In this document: positions 9,553 through 17,473 of the stretch, one piece after another | Layout of the letters: each line of letters begins with the position of its first letter | Numbering within the stretch: position 1 is the stretch's first letter | NCBI GenBank assembly: GCA_002841625.1 | Contig: PHAG01000006.1 | Span: 62,001-126,000 of the forward strand | Length of the DNA stretch: 64,000 nucleotides | Direction of reading: 5' to 3' | Origin: Firmicutes bacterium HGW-Firmicutes-1 | Lineage (GTDB): Bacteria > Bacillota > Clostridia > Lachnospirales > Vallitaleaceae | Translations under genes and position numbers: made by a program | The notes under the pieces: generated by a model | Database searches by the model: none | What the model was told of the DNA's origin: nothing | The model's input: only the letters and a program-made list of their open reading frames with translations

Positions 9553-9581
9553 TCATAATTTATAAAAAGTATGCATATAGA
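9553..9581 (+). promoter_or_regulatory. Possible sigma-E promoter of spoIID
   Basis: TCATAATT (9553-9560) matches the sigma-E -35 consensus (KHATATTT) at 7 of 8 positions. After a 13-nt spacer, CATATAGA resembles the CATACAHT -10. It lies about 25 nt before the spoIID start. spoIID is sigma-E dependent in Bacillus subtilis. The -10 match is only partial. Confidence 0.4.
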
Positions 9582-9604
9582 TATGTACAGGGAGGAGAGT
9601 GCAT

Positions 9605-10549
9605 ATGAAGGAAAAAATCATCTCAAAAGGCTTGATTATTTTAGCTGTTTTTTTTATACCTATTTTTATTACTACCACATTAACTGATTTTAGGAAAAGT
9701 CCTATTCATAATCAAGATACAATGGTAACCATTCATTATAGTGATGGGGAGGTTCAAATACCATTAGAATCCTATTTAATCGGGGTAGTAGCTGCAGAGA
9801 TGCCAGTATTTTTTGAGGATGAAGCATTGAAAGCACAAGCAGTCACAGCCAGAACTTATACCATGAAACGATACAATAAAGATCCAAATATAGTTTTTAC
9901 AAAGGATATTCAAAACTATTACTCAGATAAAGAGCTCGAGGAAGTTTGGGGTGTGAATGACTATGCTTTTTATTATTCGAAAATTCGAGATGCAGTTGAA
10001 GAAACAAATGGACAGGTAATCATTTATCAGGACGAATTGATAGATGCTGTATTTCACTCAACAAGTATTGGTAGAACTAGAAGTGCAATGGAATTATGGG
10101 GACAAGATATTCCTTATCTTCAGGGAGCAGAAAGCTTAGAAGATATCAATGCACCAACCTATTTACACCAATATACCTTTGCTTTTAAGGAGTTTCAAGA
10201 TAAAATACTTCAATTTGATTCTAAAATAGTTTTTAGCAAAGAGTTACCAAGTGAAATTCAGATTATAGAACGTAATAAAGAGGGGTATATTTTATCTGTG
10301 CAGGTTGGAAATAAGATTTATACAGGAGAAGAGTTTAGAAAAATATTTGATATTGCTTCAAGTAATTTTACGATTTCCTTTGTTGAGGATTCTGTTAATC
10401 TAGTTTGTAAAGGATATGGGCATGGAGTTGGAATGAGTCAATATGGAGCGGAGGCATTTGCTAATATGGGTAAAGGTTATCAAGAAATTTTGCAGCATTA
10501 TTATAAAGACGTTACTATAATTGCTTTGCATGAGATTAAAGAACAATAA
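9605..10549 (+). CDS. spoIID: Stage II sporulation protein D, engulfment peptidoglycan lytic transglycosylase
   Basis: This membrane-anchored enzyme acts in the mother cell during engulfment and trims glycan strands together with SpoIIP and SpoIIM. It has an N-terminal membrane helix (about residues 7-25), the SpoIID core with VVAAEMP (catalytic-type Glu65) and ALKAQAVTARTY, and the C-terminal block GYGHGVGMSQYGA. I choose ATG 9605 because GGAGGAG (9591-9597) is 7 nt upstream; a GTG at 9599 in frame is too close to it. The length (314 residues) is normal. It sits directly upstream of spoIIQ, a pairing often seen in Clostridia, which supports both assignments. Confidence 0.93.
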   Translation: MKEKIISKGLIILAVFFIPIFITTTLTDFRKSPIHNQDTMVTIHYSDGEVQIPLESYLIGVVAAEMPVFFEDEALKAQAVTARTYTMKRYNKDPNIVFTKDIQNYYSDKELEEVWGVNDYAFYYSKIRDAVEETNGQVIIYQDELIDAVFHSTSIGRTRSAMELWGQDIPYLQGAESLEDINAPTYLHQYTFAFKEFQDKILQFDSKIVFSKELPSEIQIIERNKEGYILSVQVGNKIYTGEEFRKIFDIASSNFTISFVEDSVNLVCKGYGHGVGMSQYGAEAFANMGKGYQEILQHYYKDVTIIALHEIKEQ

Positions 10550-10659
10550 AATTATTGACGAAGTGAATATTAAGCCATCATTTGGTAATAATAAAAATGT
10601 ATTAGAGAAGCATTTAAAGCATGCTCTCATAAAATTAATTATTGCCAGAGGTGAATTTT

Positions 10660-11463
10660 ATGAAAAAAAACAAAGTACTCGAATATATTGCTGATAGGAA
10701 ATATTATTTATCCTTGTTAGGGGGCTTATTGGTAATATTAGTAGCAGTAGGCGTTATTTACAATAATGGTCGGCAATATGAAGAAATTGCAAATCTAAAC
10801 GAAGCCATTCAAAAGGAAGGTTTGGTGGATAATCCTATTGAAGAACAAACGCAAGTCATAGTGGATAATTCTGCTGTTGTTCCACAAATAACAATTCATG
10901 ATGAAGAGGTAGTACCAGATGATGTACCACTTGATACAGCCGTAGTTTCAGATGATTTAATTGAGGCGGTTGCTACAAATGATATTGAAGAAGGAGAGCT
11001 TGAGGCGTTTGTTCCCGTGATTAAGGTACAACAGCCAAATTTATCCTTTACAGTAGAGGAAGGTATGATGATGCCTTTACAAGGAGACGTGATCATTCCA
11101 TATAGTGATGCTGTTCCTGCATACTTTAAAACTCTTAATCAATATCAGATTAATAAAGGATTGTATATTGCAAACGAGGTAGGTTCAGAGGTAAAAGCAG
11201 TTGCTGATGGTGTCGTTGAGAAGATTGAGCTGGGTAAAAATCATGGAAATTGCATAACCATTTATCATGGAAATGGATATATGTCTTTTTATGGACAACT
11301 TCAAGAGGATATGAATGTTAAAGAAGGCGATCTAGTTGAGAGAGGTTCTATTATTGGATATCTTAACGAGCCATCAAAATTTTATACCTTAGAAGGTACA
11401 CACTTATATTTTGAAGTATTAGAAAATGATAAACCCATTAATCCTATAAGTTTAATAAAATAA
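10660..11463 (+). CDS. spoIIQ: SpoIIQ-like LytM/M23 protein with a dead zinc site
   Basis: This 267-residue protein has one N-terminal membrane helix (about residues 15-35), an acidic linker and a C-terminal LytM/M23 fold. SpoIIQ is the forespore half of the SpoIIQ-SpoIIIAH channel linking the two sporangial cells. The fold is clear from VGSEVKAVADGVV, ITIYHGNGYMSFYGQL and GTHLYFEV. All three M23 zinc ligands are replaced: the HxGxD motif reads N165-K-G-L-Y169, and HxH reads H248-L-Y250. It should therefore be structural, not an endopeptidase. The start is ATG 10660 with AGAGGTG 6 nt upstream; an in-frame TTG at 10642 is less likely. Its position after spoIID fits the role. Confidence 0.85.
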   Translation: MKKNKVLEYIADRKYYLSLLGGLLVILVAVGVIYNNGRQYEEIANLNEAIQKEGLVDNPIEEQTQVIVDNSAVVPQITIHDEEVVPDDVPLDTAVVSDDLIEAVATNDIEEGELEAFVPVIKVQQPNLSFTVEEGMMMPLQGDVIIPYSDAVPAYFKTLNQYQINKGLYIANEVGSEVKAVADGVVEKIELGKNHGNCITIYHGNGYMSFYGQLQEDMNVKEGDLVERGSIIGYLNEPSKFYTLEGTHLYFEVLENDKPINPISLIK

Positions 11464-11551
11464 TTTTGTCTAAATGGATGACTTTTCCATACAAGTGTGG
11501 TATGATTACAAGAAGTAACCATTTAATTTAACTAAAATATGGAGGTTTTGT

Positions 11552-12148
11552 ATGAAAATAAAATTATTTTTAGTACTAGCGTTAATATTAACAAGCTTAT
11601 TTGTAGGGTGTACAAAGAAGGATGAACCTGAGGTTACACCAGATGTTGAAGATACTACAGATGCTGACACAGATGCAGAAGAACCTGAAGAACAACCAGA
11701 TGTAGTTACTACAGCATCTATCGTAGATAACGGCGAAGCTTTCTTAAAAGCTGTAGGACCAGATGTATTTTGGTTAGCAGCTATTGTAAGAGATGTAAAA
11801 ATTGATGAAGATATCGTTGTAGAGGGCGAGTATACTAAGCCTGATAAAGACGACGAAACCAAATTGGTTCCGGCAGGTCGTAAGATAGCTCTTTATGCTC
11901 AAGATGCGGACAGAAACAAAACAGCAACTTATACATTAACAGCACCTAAGATGATTGTTAAGAGTAAAGATACAAAGATTCAAGGTGGAACGTTTGTTGG
12001 AGATGTATATGTTCAAGAAACAGGTTTTAATTTAGTAGATGCAACGATCGAAGGAAATGTTTACTTTGCTACTGAAGAATTACAAGAAACATTCAAGATT
12101 GATGATAAGAGCAAGGTTACTGGTGCTACAGAAGTGAAAGCAGAATAA
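11552..12148 (+). CDS. Predicted lipoprotein of unknown function
   Basis: This 198-residue protein has a type II signal peptide ending in the lipobox LFVGC (Cys20). A very acidic, Thr-rich linker (about residues 24-50) follows, then a domain with repeated beta-like segments (ADRNKTATYTLTAPKM, TKIQGGTFVGDVYVQETGFNLVDATIEGNVYF). The last part resembles the repeating strands of right-handed beta-helix or polymer-forming proteins, but I do not recognise a named family. ATG 11552 follows TATGGAGG. It is flanked by spoIIQ and a terminator and is probably transcribed alone. It should be anchored outside the cytoplasmic membrane. Confidence 0.75.
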   Translation: MKIKLFLVLALILTSLFVGCTKKDEPEVTPDVEDTTDADTDAEEPEEQPDVVTTASIVDNGEAFLKAVGPDVFWLAAIVRDVKIDEDIVVEGEYTKPDKDDETKLVPAGRKIALYAQDADRNKTATYTLTAPKMIVKSKDTKIQGGTFVGDVYVQETGFNLVDATIEGNVYFATEELQETFKIDDKSKVTGATEVKAE

Positions 12149-12162
12149 TAGTAGTCATTCAT

Positions 12163-12207
12163 AAAGTGGTGTAGAATTTCTTAAAAGAAAAGCTACACCA
12201 CTTTTTT
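12163..12207 (+). terminator. Intrinsic terminator after the lipoprotein gene
   Basis: AAGTGGTGTAG pairs perfectly with CTACACCACTT (arm ending at 12203), followed by a T-run. Confidence 0.9.
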
Positions 12208-12281
12208 ATATGTTGAGATGATGATATACTAAAAAGTGATACATAGTTAGTTAACAAAATACTTATGAAGGTGATGAAGAA

Positions 12282-12443
12282 ATGGAGATGTACACTTATA
12301 GATGCAAGGAATGTGGCTTTGTTCATTGTGTACCAGCATACTGGACATCCTTTACCAAAGATAAGGAGATAGAAATAACTCACTTAAACTTAGAGAGTAA
12401 AGAAATGTGCCTAAATGAGATCCTATTAATTGTTGAGGAATAG
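12282..12443 (+). CDS. Small Cys-rich protein (53 residues)
   Basis: This short open frame lies between two terminators and is preceded by GAAGGTG (about 12267-12273) at 8 nt. The product begins MEMYTYRCKECGFVHC, giving a CxxC...HC arrangement that suggests a zinc knuckle. An acidic tail with one more Cys follows. It has its own terminator 19 nt after the stop, so it behaves like an independent gene. I do not recognise the family. The zinc-binding role is inferred from Cys8, Cys11, His15 and Cys16. Confidence 0.6.
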   Translation: MEMYTYRCKECGFVHCVPAYWTSFTKDKEIEITHLNLESKEMCLNEILLIVEE

Positions 12444-12461
12444 AGATTTTGCCTAGTAGAT

Positions 12462-12488
12462 GAGCGTTGTGTGAACGCTCTTTTTTTT
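12462..12488 (+). terminator. Intrinsic terminator of the small Cys-rich gene
   Basis: GAGCGTT / AACGCTC stem with a 5-nt loop, followed by eight T residues. Confidence 0.88.
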
Positions 12489-12493
12489 GTTCC

Positions 12494-12573
12494 AGTAGGA
12501 AAGGTCTACATATACAATTGGAAAAGCGGCCGACAGGTAACGAGGGTATAAATTTGGAGCTGCCGATTTTCTT
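12494..12573 (+). repeat. Dispersed intergenic repeat, copy D
   Basis: This copy shares AGTAGGAAAGGTCTACATA, CAATTGGAAAAGCGGC, GGTAACGAG and GCTGCCGATTTTCTT with the copies at 6471 and 6741. GAAAAGCGGC faces GCCGATTTTC, as in those copies. It lies directly upstream of the germination operon. Confidence 0.7.
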
Positions 12574-12618
12574 GACTACAAATCCTACTAGCTGGAGATA
12601 ATGTTTTTAGGTGATAAT

Positions 12619-14133
12619 ATGGATAAATCTAAAAAAGAAGAAACAAGTAAGCCTATAGAAAAGTACTTTACCAAGAGCCTTCAAGAAAATATTGAATTAA
12701 TCAAAAGTATTTTTGAGAAGGACGAAACACTTATTGTTAGGGAATTTAACAGCAAATATTTAGATTCAATGATGTGCGCAGTCATATTTATTGATGGTAT
12801 GGTAAATACTGAGGTGGTTAACGAAAATATAATTCAAGCTATAATGTGTTCAAATCTAAATGAAGGTAGATCATCTAATAATAATTTACTGCAAGAACTT
12901 CAGGATAAGGTAATACGCTCAAATCAAGTTAGTAAAAGCTCGGACTTAAATAAAATTGTGGATTCAATCATTATTGGTGATACAGTATTTCTGCTTGAGG
13001 GCTACAATGAGACATTAATTATTAATTCTAAGGGATGGCAAACTAGAGCAATTGAAGAACCAAATGCAGAAGCAGTACTTAGAGGTCCAAGAGAAGGATT
13101 TACAGAGTCAATAATGGTAAATCTTACATTAATTAGAAGAAAACTCAAAACTCCAGATTTGAAATTTGAATTTAGAGAGATTGGAGTTAGATCCCATACG
13201 AAGGTAAGCGTTTGTTATCTTCAAGAGTTAGCAAATTCAAAAATCATTAATGAAGTATTCGAACGACTTGCTAAAATTGATGTTGATGGCGTTATAGACT
13301 CAGGTTATATTGAAGAGTTAATTAAGGATTCTCCAAGTAGCACCTTTAGAACCTTAGGTTGTACAGAAAGACCAGATGTTGTAGCTGCCAAGCTACTTGA
13401 GGGAAGAATAGCAATTGTTGTTGATGGAACACCCTTTGTATTGACGTTGCCTTTTGTTTTTATTGAATATTTTCAAGCTAATGAGGATTACTATCTTAAT
13501 TATTTTATGGGATCAATCAATAGATTTATTAGAATAATTGGTTTAATACTTACTATTAGCGTTCCAGCTATATATGTAGCGCTTGTTACCTATCATCAAG
13601 AAATGATTCCCACAACCTTATTGCTAAGTATTGCTGCAGCAAGAAAGGATGTCCCTTTACCGTCAATAATTGAGGCGATTGCCATGCTTTTTGTATTTGA
13701 AATATTAAGAGAGTCAGGAGCAAGGATGCCAACATCAATGGGACAGGCTATAAGTATAGTTGGAGCACTTGTATTAGGTCAGGCAGCAGTTGAAGCACGT
13801 TTTGTAAGTGCACCAATGGTAATCATTGTAGCACTTACAGGAGTTACAGGATTACTTATTCCTAAGATTAAAGCTGCAGTTATTACAATAAGATTTATTT
13901 TTCTAATAATGGCGTCTATATTAGGCTTGTACGGTTATATTTTCGGTTTGATTGGGCTATTACTTATTTTATTTAGTATGAGATCCTATGGTGTTCCTTA
14001 TATGCTAGGACTAGGTTCATTAGATTCACAGGAATTACAAGATACCGTTATTAGGGCTCCTTGGTGGTATATGAAATATCGTCCTCAAATAATAGGAGCA
14101 AAAAATAAGCTCCGAGGAAAAAATGCTAAATAA
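12619..14133 (+). CDS. Spore germinant receptor A subunit (GerA family)
   Basis: About 504 residues with the GerAA/GerKA layout. A large soluble N-terminal region (about residues 1-280) carries the family blocks FIDGMVNTEVVNENI, REGFTESIMVNLTLIRRKLKTPDLKF and LEGRIAIVVDGTPFVLTLP. Several membrane helices follow, with RESGARMPTSMGQAISIVGALVLGQAAV. It forms the inner-spore-membrane germinant receptor with subunits B and C. I prefer ATG 12619, because AGGTGAT is ideally placed before it; an in-frame ATG at 12601 has poor spacing. Its stop codon overlaps the next gene's ribosome binding site, so expression is coupled. Sigma-G control is expected for the family, but I could not pick out the promoter with confidence. 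Confidence 0.92.
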   Translation: MDKSKKEETSKPIEKYFTKSLQENIELIKSIFEKDETLIVREFNSKYLDSMMCAVIFIDGMVNTEVVNENIIQAIMCSNLNEGRSSNNNLLQELQDKVIRSNQVSKSSDLNKIVDSIIIGDTVFLLEGYNETLIINSKGWQTRAIEEPNAEAVLRGPREGFTESIMVNLTLIRRKLKTPDLKFEFREIGVRSHTKVSVCYLQELANSKIINEVFERLAKIDVDGVIDSGYIEELIKDSPSSTFRTLGCTERPDVVAAKLLEGRIAIVVDGTPFVLTLPFVFIEYFQANEDYYLNYFMGSINRFIRIIGLILTISVPAIYVALVTYHQEMIPTTLLLSIAAARKDVPLPSIIEAIAMLFVFEILRESGARMPTSMGQAISIVGALVLGQAAVEARFVSAPMVIIVALTGVTGLLIPKIKAAVITIRFIFLIMASILGLYGYIFGLIGLLLILFSMRSYGVPYMLGLGSLDSQELQDTVIRAPWWYMKYRPQIIGAKNKLRGKNAK

Positions 14134-14146
14134 GGAGGTAAGAGTA

Positions 14147-15310
14147 TTGGAAAAAAGAAAGTATACTTTTTTTAGACTTATTTTTGGTGCTGAAATATTA
14201 CTTATAACGTTTACAGGCTGCTGGAATTATAGAGAAGTTGAAAAGCTAGGTATTGTTGCAGGCGTAGCTATAGACTATAATAAGGAAACCAAAAAATATT
14301 TAGTTACAACAGAAATCTTAGATATTAAAGGCGGTAAAGAAAATACAACGAACACTCAAATTATCTCTACAGAAGGTGATACTATTTTTGATGCAATTAG
14401 AAATTTATTACAAGACCCAGGGAGAAAGCTTTACTTCAGCCATACAAAGGTTTTAATCATTAGTAAGGATATAGCAGAGAGTGGGATATTATCAGTAATT
14501 GATGTGATGAATCGTCAAGAAGAAACTAGGCATGATATTGACATATTGATTTCTTCAGACAAAGCCTCAGAAGTATTTGCATGTAAGAAAAATGCATCGG
14601 AAATTCTTTCTTATAAAATTTCAGATACCTTATTAGTTTCACAAGAAAATTTGCCTATTGCTCCAAAGGTTGACTTATGGCAATTCATAAATCAAGTATC
14701 AGCCGAGGATGAGGCAGGTATTTTACCTATAATACATGAGGTATATGAAAAAGATAATGTAAAGCTTGAAATTAGTGGCGCTGGAATTTTTAAAGGTCAA
14801 AAGTTAATAGGATATCTAAATGGAGAAGATGCACATATGCTTCTTTTTGTTAGAGATGAAATAAAAGATGGGTTACTAGTTATTGAAGACCTATATGAAG
14901 ATAAGAAAACGAAGGTAACCTTAGAGCTTTTAAATAATAAAACAAAAATCACCCCTTATTATTCAGAAGATAAATTAATAATGAAAATAAATATTAAATC
15001 TGAGGCTGTATTAGGTGAGAACATGGGCTTAGAGGATTTTAGTAGTGAAGAAGGAATGAAAAAATTAAAAAATGTAGCAGAGAAGAAAATTAAAAATGAG
15101 GTTACAGAATTAATTAATAAAGTACAGAAACAAAGTGGAAGCGATGTTTTTAAATTTGGAAAGGCAATCAGAGTAAAAAGACCTGATTTATGGGAACAAT
15201 TTAATAAAAATTGGGACGCAATATTTTTATTAGTAGAAATAGATGTAGATGTAGATATGCAAATAAAGAATAGTGGAATCCAAGGAAAGCCTATAAAGGT
15301 GGGATATTGA
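14147..15310 (+). CDS. Spore germinant receptor C subunit, lipoprotein (Ger(x)C family)
   Basis: This is a 387-residue lipoprotein. The signal peptide ends in an ITFTGC lipobox, followed by the diagnostic CWNYREVEKLGIVAGVAID start of mature Ger(x)C proteins. Further family features are FDAIRNLLQDPGRKLYFSHTKVLIIS and the C-terminal three-layer domain. The chosen start is TTG 14147 with AAGGAGG (14132-14138) at 8 nt; an upstream ATG at 14123 would place the ribosome binding site inside the gene. It is the membrane-anchored external subunit of the receptor encoded by its neighbours. Confidence 0.92.
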   Translation: MEKRKYTFFRLIFGAEILLITFTGCWNYREVEKLGIVAGVAIDYNKETKKYLVTTEILDIKGGKENTTNTQIISTEGDTIFDAIRNLLQDPGRKLYFSHTKVLIISKDIAESGILSVIDVMNRQEETRHDIDILISSDKASEVFACKKNASEILSYKISDTLLVSQENLPIAPKVDLWQFINQVSAEDEAGILPIIHEVYEKDNVKLEISGAGIFKGQKLIGYLNGEDAHMLLFVRDEIKDGLLVIEDLYEDKKTKVTLELLNNKTKITPYYSEDKLIMKINIKSEAVLGENMGLEDFSSEEGMKKLKNVAEKKIKNEVTELINKVQKQSGSDVFKFGKAIRVKRPDLWEQFNKNWDAIFLLVEIDVDVDMQIKNSGIQGKPIKVGY

Positions 15311-15311
15311 T

Positions 15312-15524
15312 ATGGTTATCTTGATATTAATCTTATATATATTAGTTGTATTGTTAGATTTTATGCCAATTTATAAACAAAGAAATAAAAAATCAAATTT
15401 AATTTATATTGGGTTAATAATTATAGCAATTACACTTAGTATTGCAATTGAAATGGGAATAGATATTCCAAGCCCAGCCAAGCCGTTAAAAAATATAGTA
15501 AGTTATTTAATTGGAAAAGAGTAG
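15312..15524 (+). CDS. Two-helix membrane protein of the germination operon (D-subunit-like)
   Basis: This 70-residue protein starts 1 nt after the C-subunit stop. It has two hydrophobic helices (about residues 2-18 and 30-48) joined by a KQRNKKSN basic loop, and a short tail. Small two-helix 'D subunits' are known beside some Bacillus germinant receptor operons and modulate receptor activity. The position between C and B, the size and the topology agree with that. Sequence identity to any particular D protein cannot be judged here. Confidence 0.75.
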   Translation: MVILILILYILVVLLDFMPIYKQRNKKSNLIYIGLIIIAITLSIAIEMGIDIPSPAKPLKNIVSYLIGKE

Positions 15525-15544
15525 TAATAAAAGTAAGGAGAAAT

Positions 15545-16651
15545 ATGGAAAAAGAGATTGTTACTAATAAACAAGTAATTTGCTTAATGATTTTGTTTAT
15601 AATGGGAAGCACACTTGTACTCGGAGTTGGTGCAGAAGCAAAACAAGATTCATGGATAGCAATCCTAACTGCTACAGCAGTTGCTATAATGATTGTTTTA
15701 ATATATTCGAGAATACTATGGTTATTTCCAGGCAAGGATTTATTTCAAATATTAGAATTAATTTTGGGAAAGTATGTAGGAAAAGTAGTTTCCTTGCTAT
15801 TTATTTGGTATGCATTTCATTTAGGAGTATTAGTTATCCGAAATTTTTCAGAGTTTATGAAAGTTGTCGCTTTACTCGAAACTCCTGAACTTGTTTCGGC
15901 GTTAATCTTAGTATTACTCTGCATATGGGGGGTAAAGGAAGGTATCGAAGTATTGGGTAGATGGTCACAATTCGTTTTGCCCCTACTTCTAGCAATAATT
16001 TTAACTACTATTATATTATCCTTGAAAATGGCAGATTGGACTAATATTAGACCTATTATGTACAACAGCTTTGGACCAATAACAAAGGCAGCGTTTTCTG
16101 TATTTTCGTTTCCGTTTGCAGAAACAGTTGTATTTATGATGATCTTAAGTGGTGCAAAGGATCAAAAAGGCTATTATATGATTTATCTAAAAAGTATATT
16201 AATCGGCGGCTTGATAGTTCTTATTATTAATATACGAAACATAGTAGTAGTAGGGCATGAATTTATTACCAATACCGCCTTTCCCTCATATGCTGCGGTT
16301 AGCTTAATCAATGTTGGAGAGTTTCTTCAAAGAATAGAAATACTTGTTTCGGTAGTGTTTTTATTTGCGGGTTTCATTAAAATTAGTATTTGCTTATTAG
16401 CAGTAAGTAATGGAGTGGCACGAGTACTTAATATTACACAATATAGAACCCTAGTTACACCAATAGGGCTAATTATGCTGAGCTTATCCCTAATAATCTA
16501 TGATAGTATTATGGAAATGCAAGAATGGGCATTTATATATTATAAATTTTATGCACTTCCATTTCAAGTAATTATGCCCGTTATTATATGGAGCTTATGT
16601 GAAATTAAGGTTAAGCGAGGGGAGACAAAGAAACTGGCGAAAAATGCTTGA
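15545..16651 (+). CDS. Spore germinant receptor B subunit (GerAB/GerKB family permease)
   Basis: This 368-residue integral membrane protein of the APC-like spore germination family has about ten hydrophobic segments. It begins with KQVICLMILFIMGSTLVLG and has GAEAKQDSWIAILTA, both typical of GerAB. The B subunit forms the germinant-binding channel in the receptor. ATG 15545 follows AAGGAG. It is the last gene of the operon, in the order A, C, small protein, B. The germinant cannot be deduced from sequence. Confidence 0.93.
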   Translation: MEKEIVTNKQVICLMILFIMGSTLVLGVGAEAKQDSWIAILTATAVAIMIVLIYSRILWLFPGKDLFQILELILGKYVGKVVSLLFIWYAFHLGVLVIRNFSEFMKVVALLETPELVSALILVLLCIWGVKEGIEVLGRWSQFVLPLLLAIILTTIILSLKMADWTNIRPIMYNSFGPITKAAFSVFSFPFAETVVFMMILSGAKDQKGYYMIYLKSILIGGLIVLIINIRNIVVVGHEFITNTAFPSYAAVSLINVGEFLQRIEILVSVVFLFAGFIKISICLLAVSNGVARVLNITQYRTLVTPIGLIMLSLSLIIYDSIMEMQEWAFIYYKFYALPFQVIMPVIIWSLCEIKVKRGETKKLAKNA

Positions 16652-16739
16652 CAATAACAGGAATATATAATACATATAATATAGAGATAAGTAATGTGTT
16701 ACATATTTTTATGAGTATATTTTTAAAGGAGATCATTAG

Positions 16740-17219
16740 ATGAAAGTATTAATAGTATATGCAACGAAACATGGAAGCACTGAGAAGTGTGCAAAGCTAT
16801 TAGCGGAAGGGCTAGAAGGTACTGTAGTGCTTCGAAATATTAAGAAGGAACAAGTAGCTGATGCGGAATCCTTTGACAAAATTATTGTTGGTGGATCCAT
16901 TTATGCAGGGACAATTCAAAAACAAATCAAGGAATTTTGTTCAAAGAATGAAGAGCTATTAAAAAACAAGAAAACAGGATATTTTATCTGTGGAATGACA
17001 GAAGGTGAAAAAGGAAAGAACCAATTAGATTTAGTTTTTTCATCAGAATTATTAGATAAGGCTTCAGCAAAAGATAATTTCGGAGGTGAAGTGATTTTTA
17101 ATAAAATGGGTTTTCTTGAAAGAACGATCATTAAGAAGGTTGCAAAGCTAGATAAAGACTATTCGAATATTCTAGAGAACAATATTAAAGAATTTGCTAA
17201 AGCAATGAATATTGCATAA
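16740..17219 (+). CDS. Flavodoxin-fold protein, HemG/protoporphyrinogen oxidase-like
   Basis: This 159-residue single-domain FMN protein has the phosphate-binding loop ATKHGSTEKCA near the N-terminus, IIVGGSIYAGTIQKQIKEF as the second FMN loop, and YFICGM. These features place it in the Flavodoxin_5 / HemG-like group (menaquinone-dependent protoporphyrinogen oxidase and relatives) and not among short-chain electron-transfer flavodoxins. No haem genes are nearby, so a general redox role is equally possible. AAAGGAG precedes ATG 16740. A TTGACA at 16648-16653 overlapping the previous stop may be its -35, but the -10 is poor. A small terminator follows. Confidence 0.85.
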   Translation: MKVLIVYATKHGSTEKCAKLLAEGLEGTVVLRNIKKEQVADAESFDKIIVGGSIYAGTIQKQIKEFCSKNEELLKNKKTGYFICGMTEGEKGKNQLDLVFSSELLDKASAKDNFGGEVIFNKMGFLERTIIKKVAKLDKDYSNILENNIKEFAKAMNIA

Positions 17220-17230
17220 GAAAGCATATG

Positions 17231-17251
17231 AAAAGGGCATAAGCCCTTTTT
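17231..17251 (+). terminator. Short intrinsic terminator of the flavodoxin gene
   Basis: AAAAGGGC / GCCCTTTT stem with a 4-nt loop, followed by a short T-run. Confidence 0.75.
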
Positions 17252-17255
17252 GTAG

Positions 17256-17387
17256 TTAATCCATCCGTTCTGCTCTTCCCAATAGAAAGATTGCAATGAA
17301 GCTTTTTCCCGTTGAAGTAGACCTTCTATAGAGCACGGGAAGCCCTCCAACAATAATTCCCATAAATAAAAAATTCAAACCAATCAT
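17256..17387 (-). pseudogene. Possible fragment of a DUF368-type membrane protein
   Basis: A 43-residue minus-strand frame contains NFLFMGIIVGGLPVLYRR, followed by a polar stretch and another hydrophobic stretch. This resembles an internal membrane segment of DUF368 proteins. There is no ribosome binding site and no flanking homologous sequence that I can see. If real, it is a remnant of a deleted gene. The match is from memory and weak. Confidence 0.22.
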
Positions 17388-17403
17388 TTAATAGAATTAA
17401 TAA

Positions 17404-17432
17404 TTGACAATAGGAAACCAAATGATTATAAT
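17404..17432 (+). promoter_or_regulatory. Consensus sigma-A promoter of the NUDIX cassette
   Basis: Perfect TTGACA (17404-17409) and TATAAT (17427-17432) with a 17-nt spacer, 42 nt before the NUDIX start. It is one of the best promoters in the window. Confidence 0.85.
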
Positions 17433-17453
17433 GATAATATCAGAATGATAATA
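17421..17453 (+). promoter_or_regulatory. Candidate operator: repeats over the -10 of the NUDIX cassette
   Basis: Two perfect direct repeats AATGATAATA (17430-17439 and 17444-17453) and one near copy AATGATTATA (17421-17430) cover the -10 box and the transcription start. The downstream gene encodes a NUDIX-winged helix regulator, so autoregulation through these sites is plausible. Confidence 0.45.
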
Positions 17454-17473
17454 AGAGGTGGGTGTGAATTATT

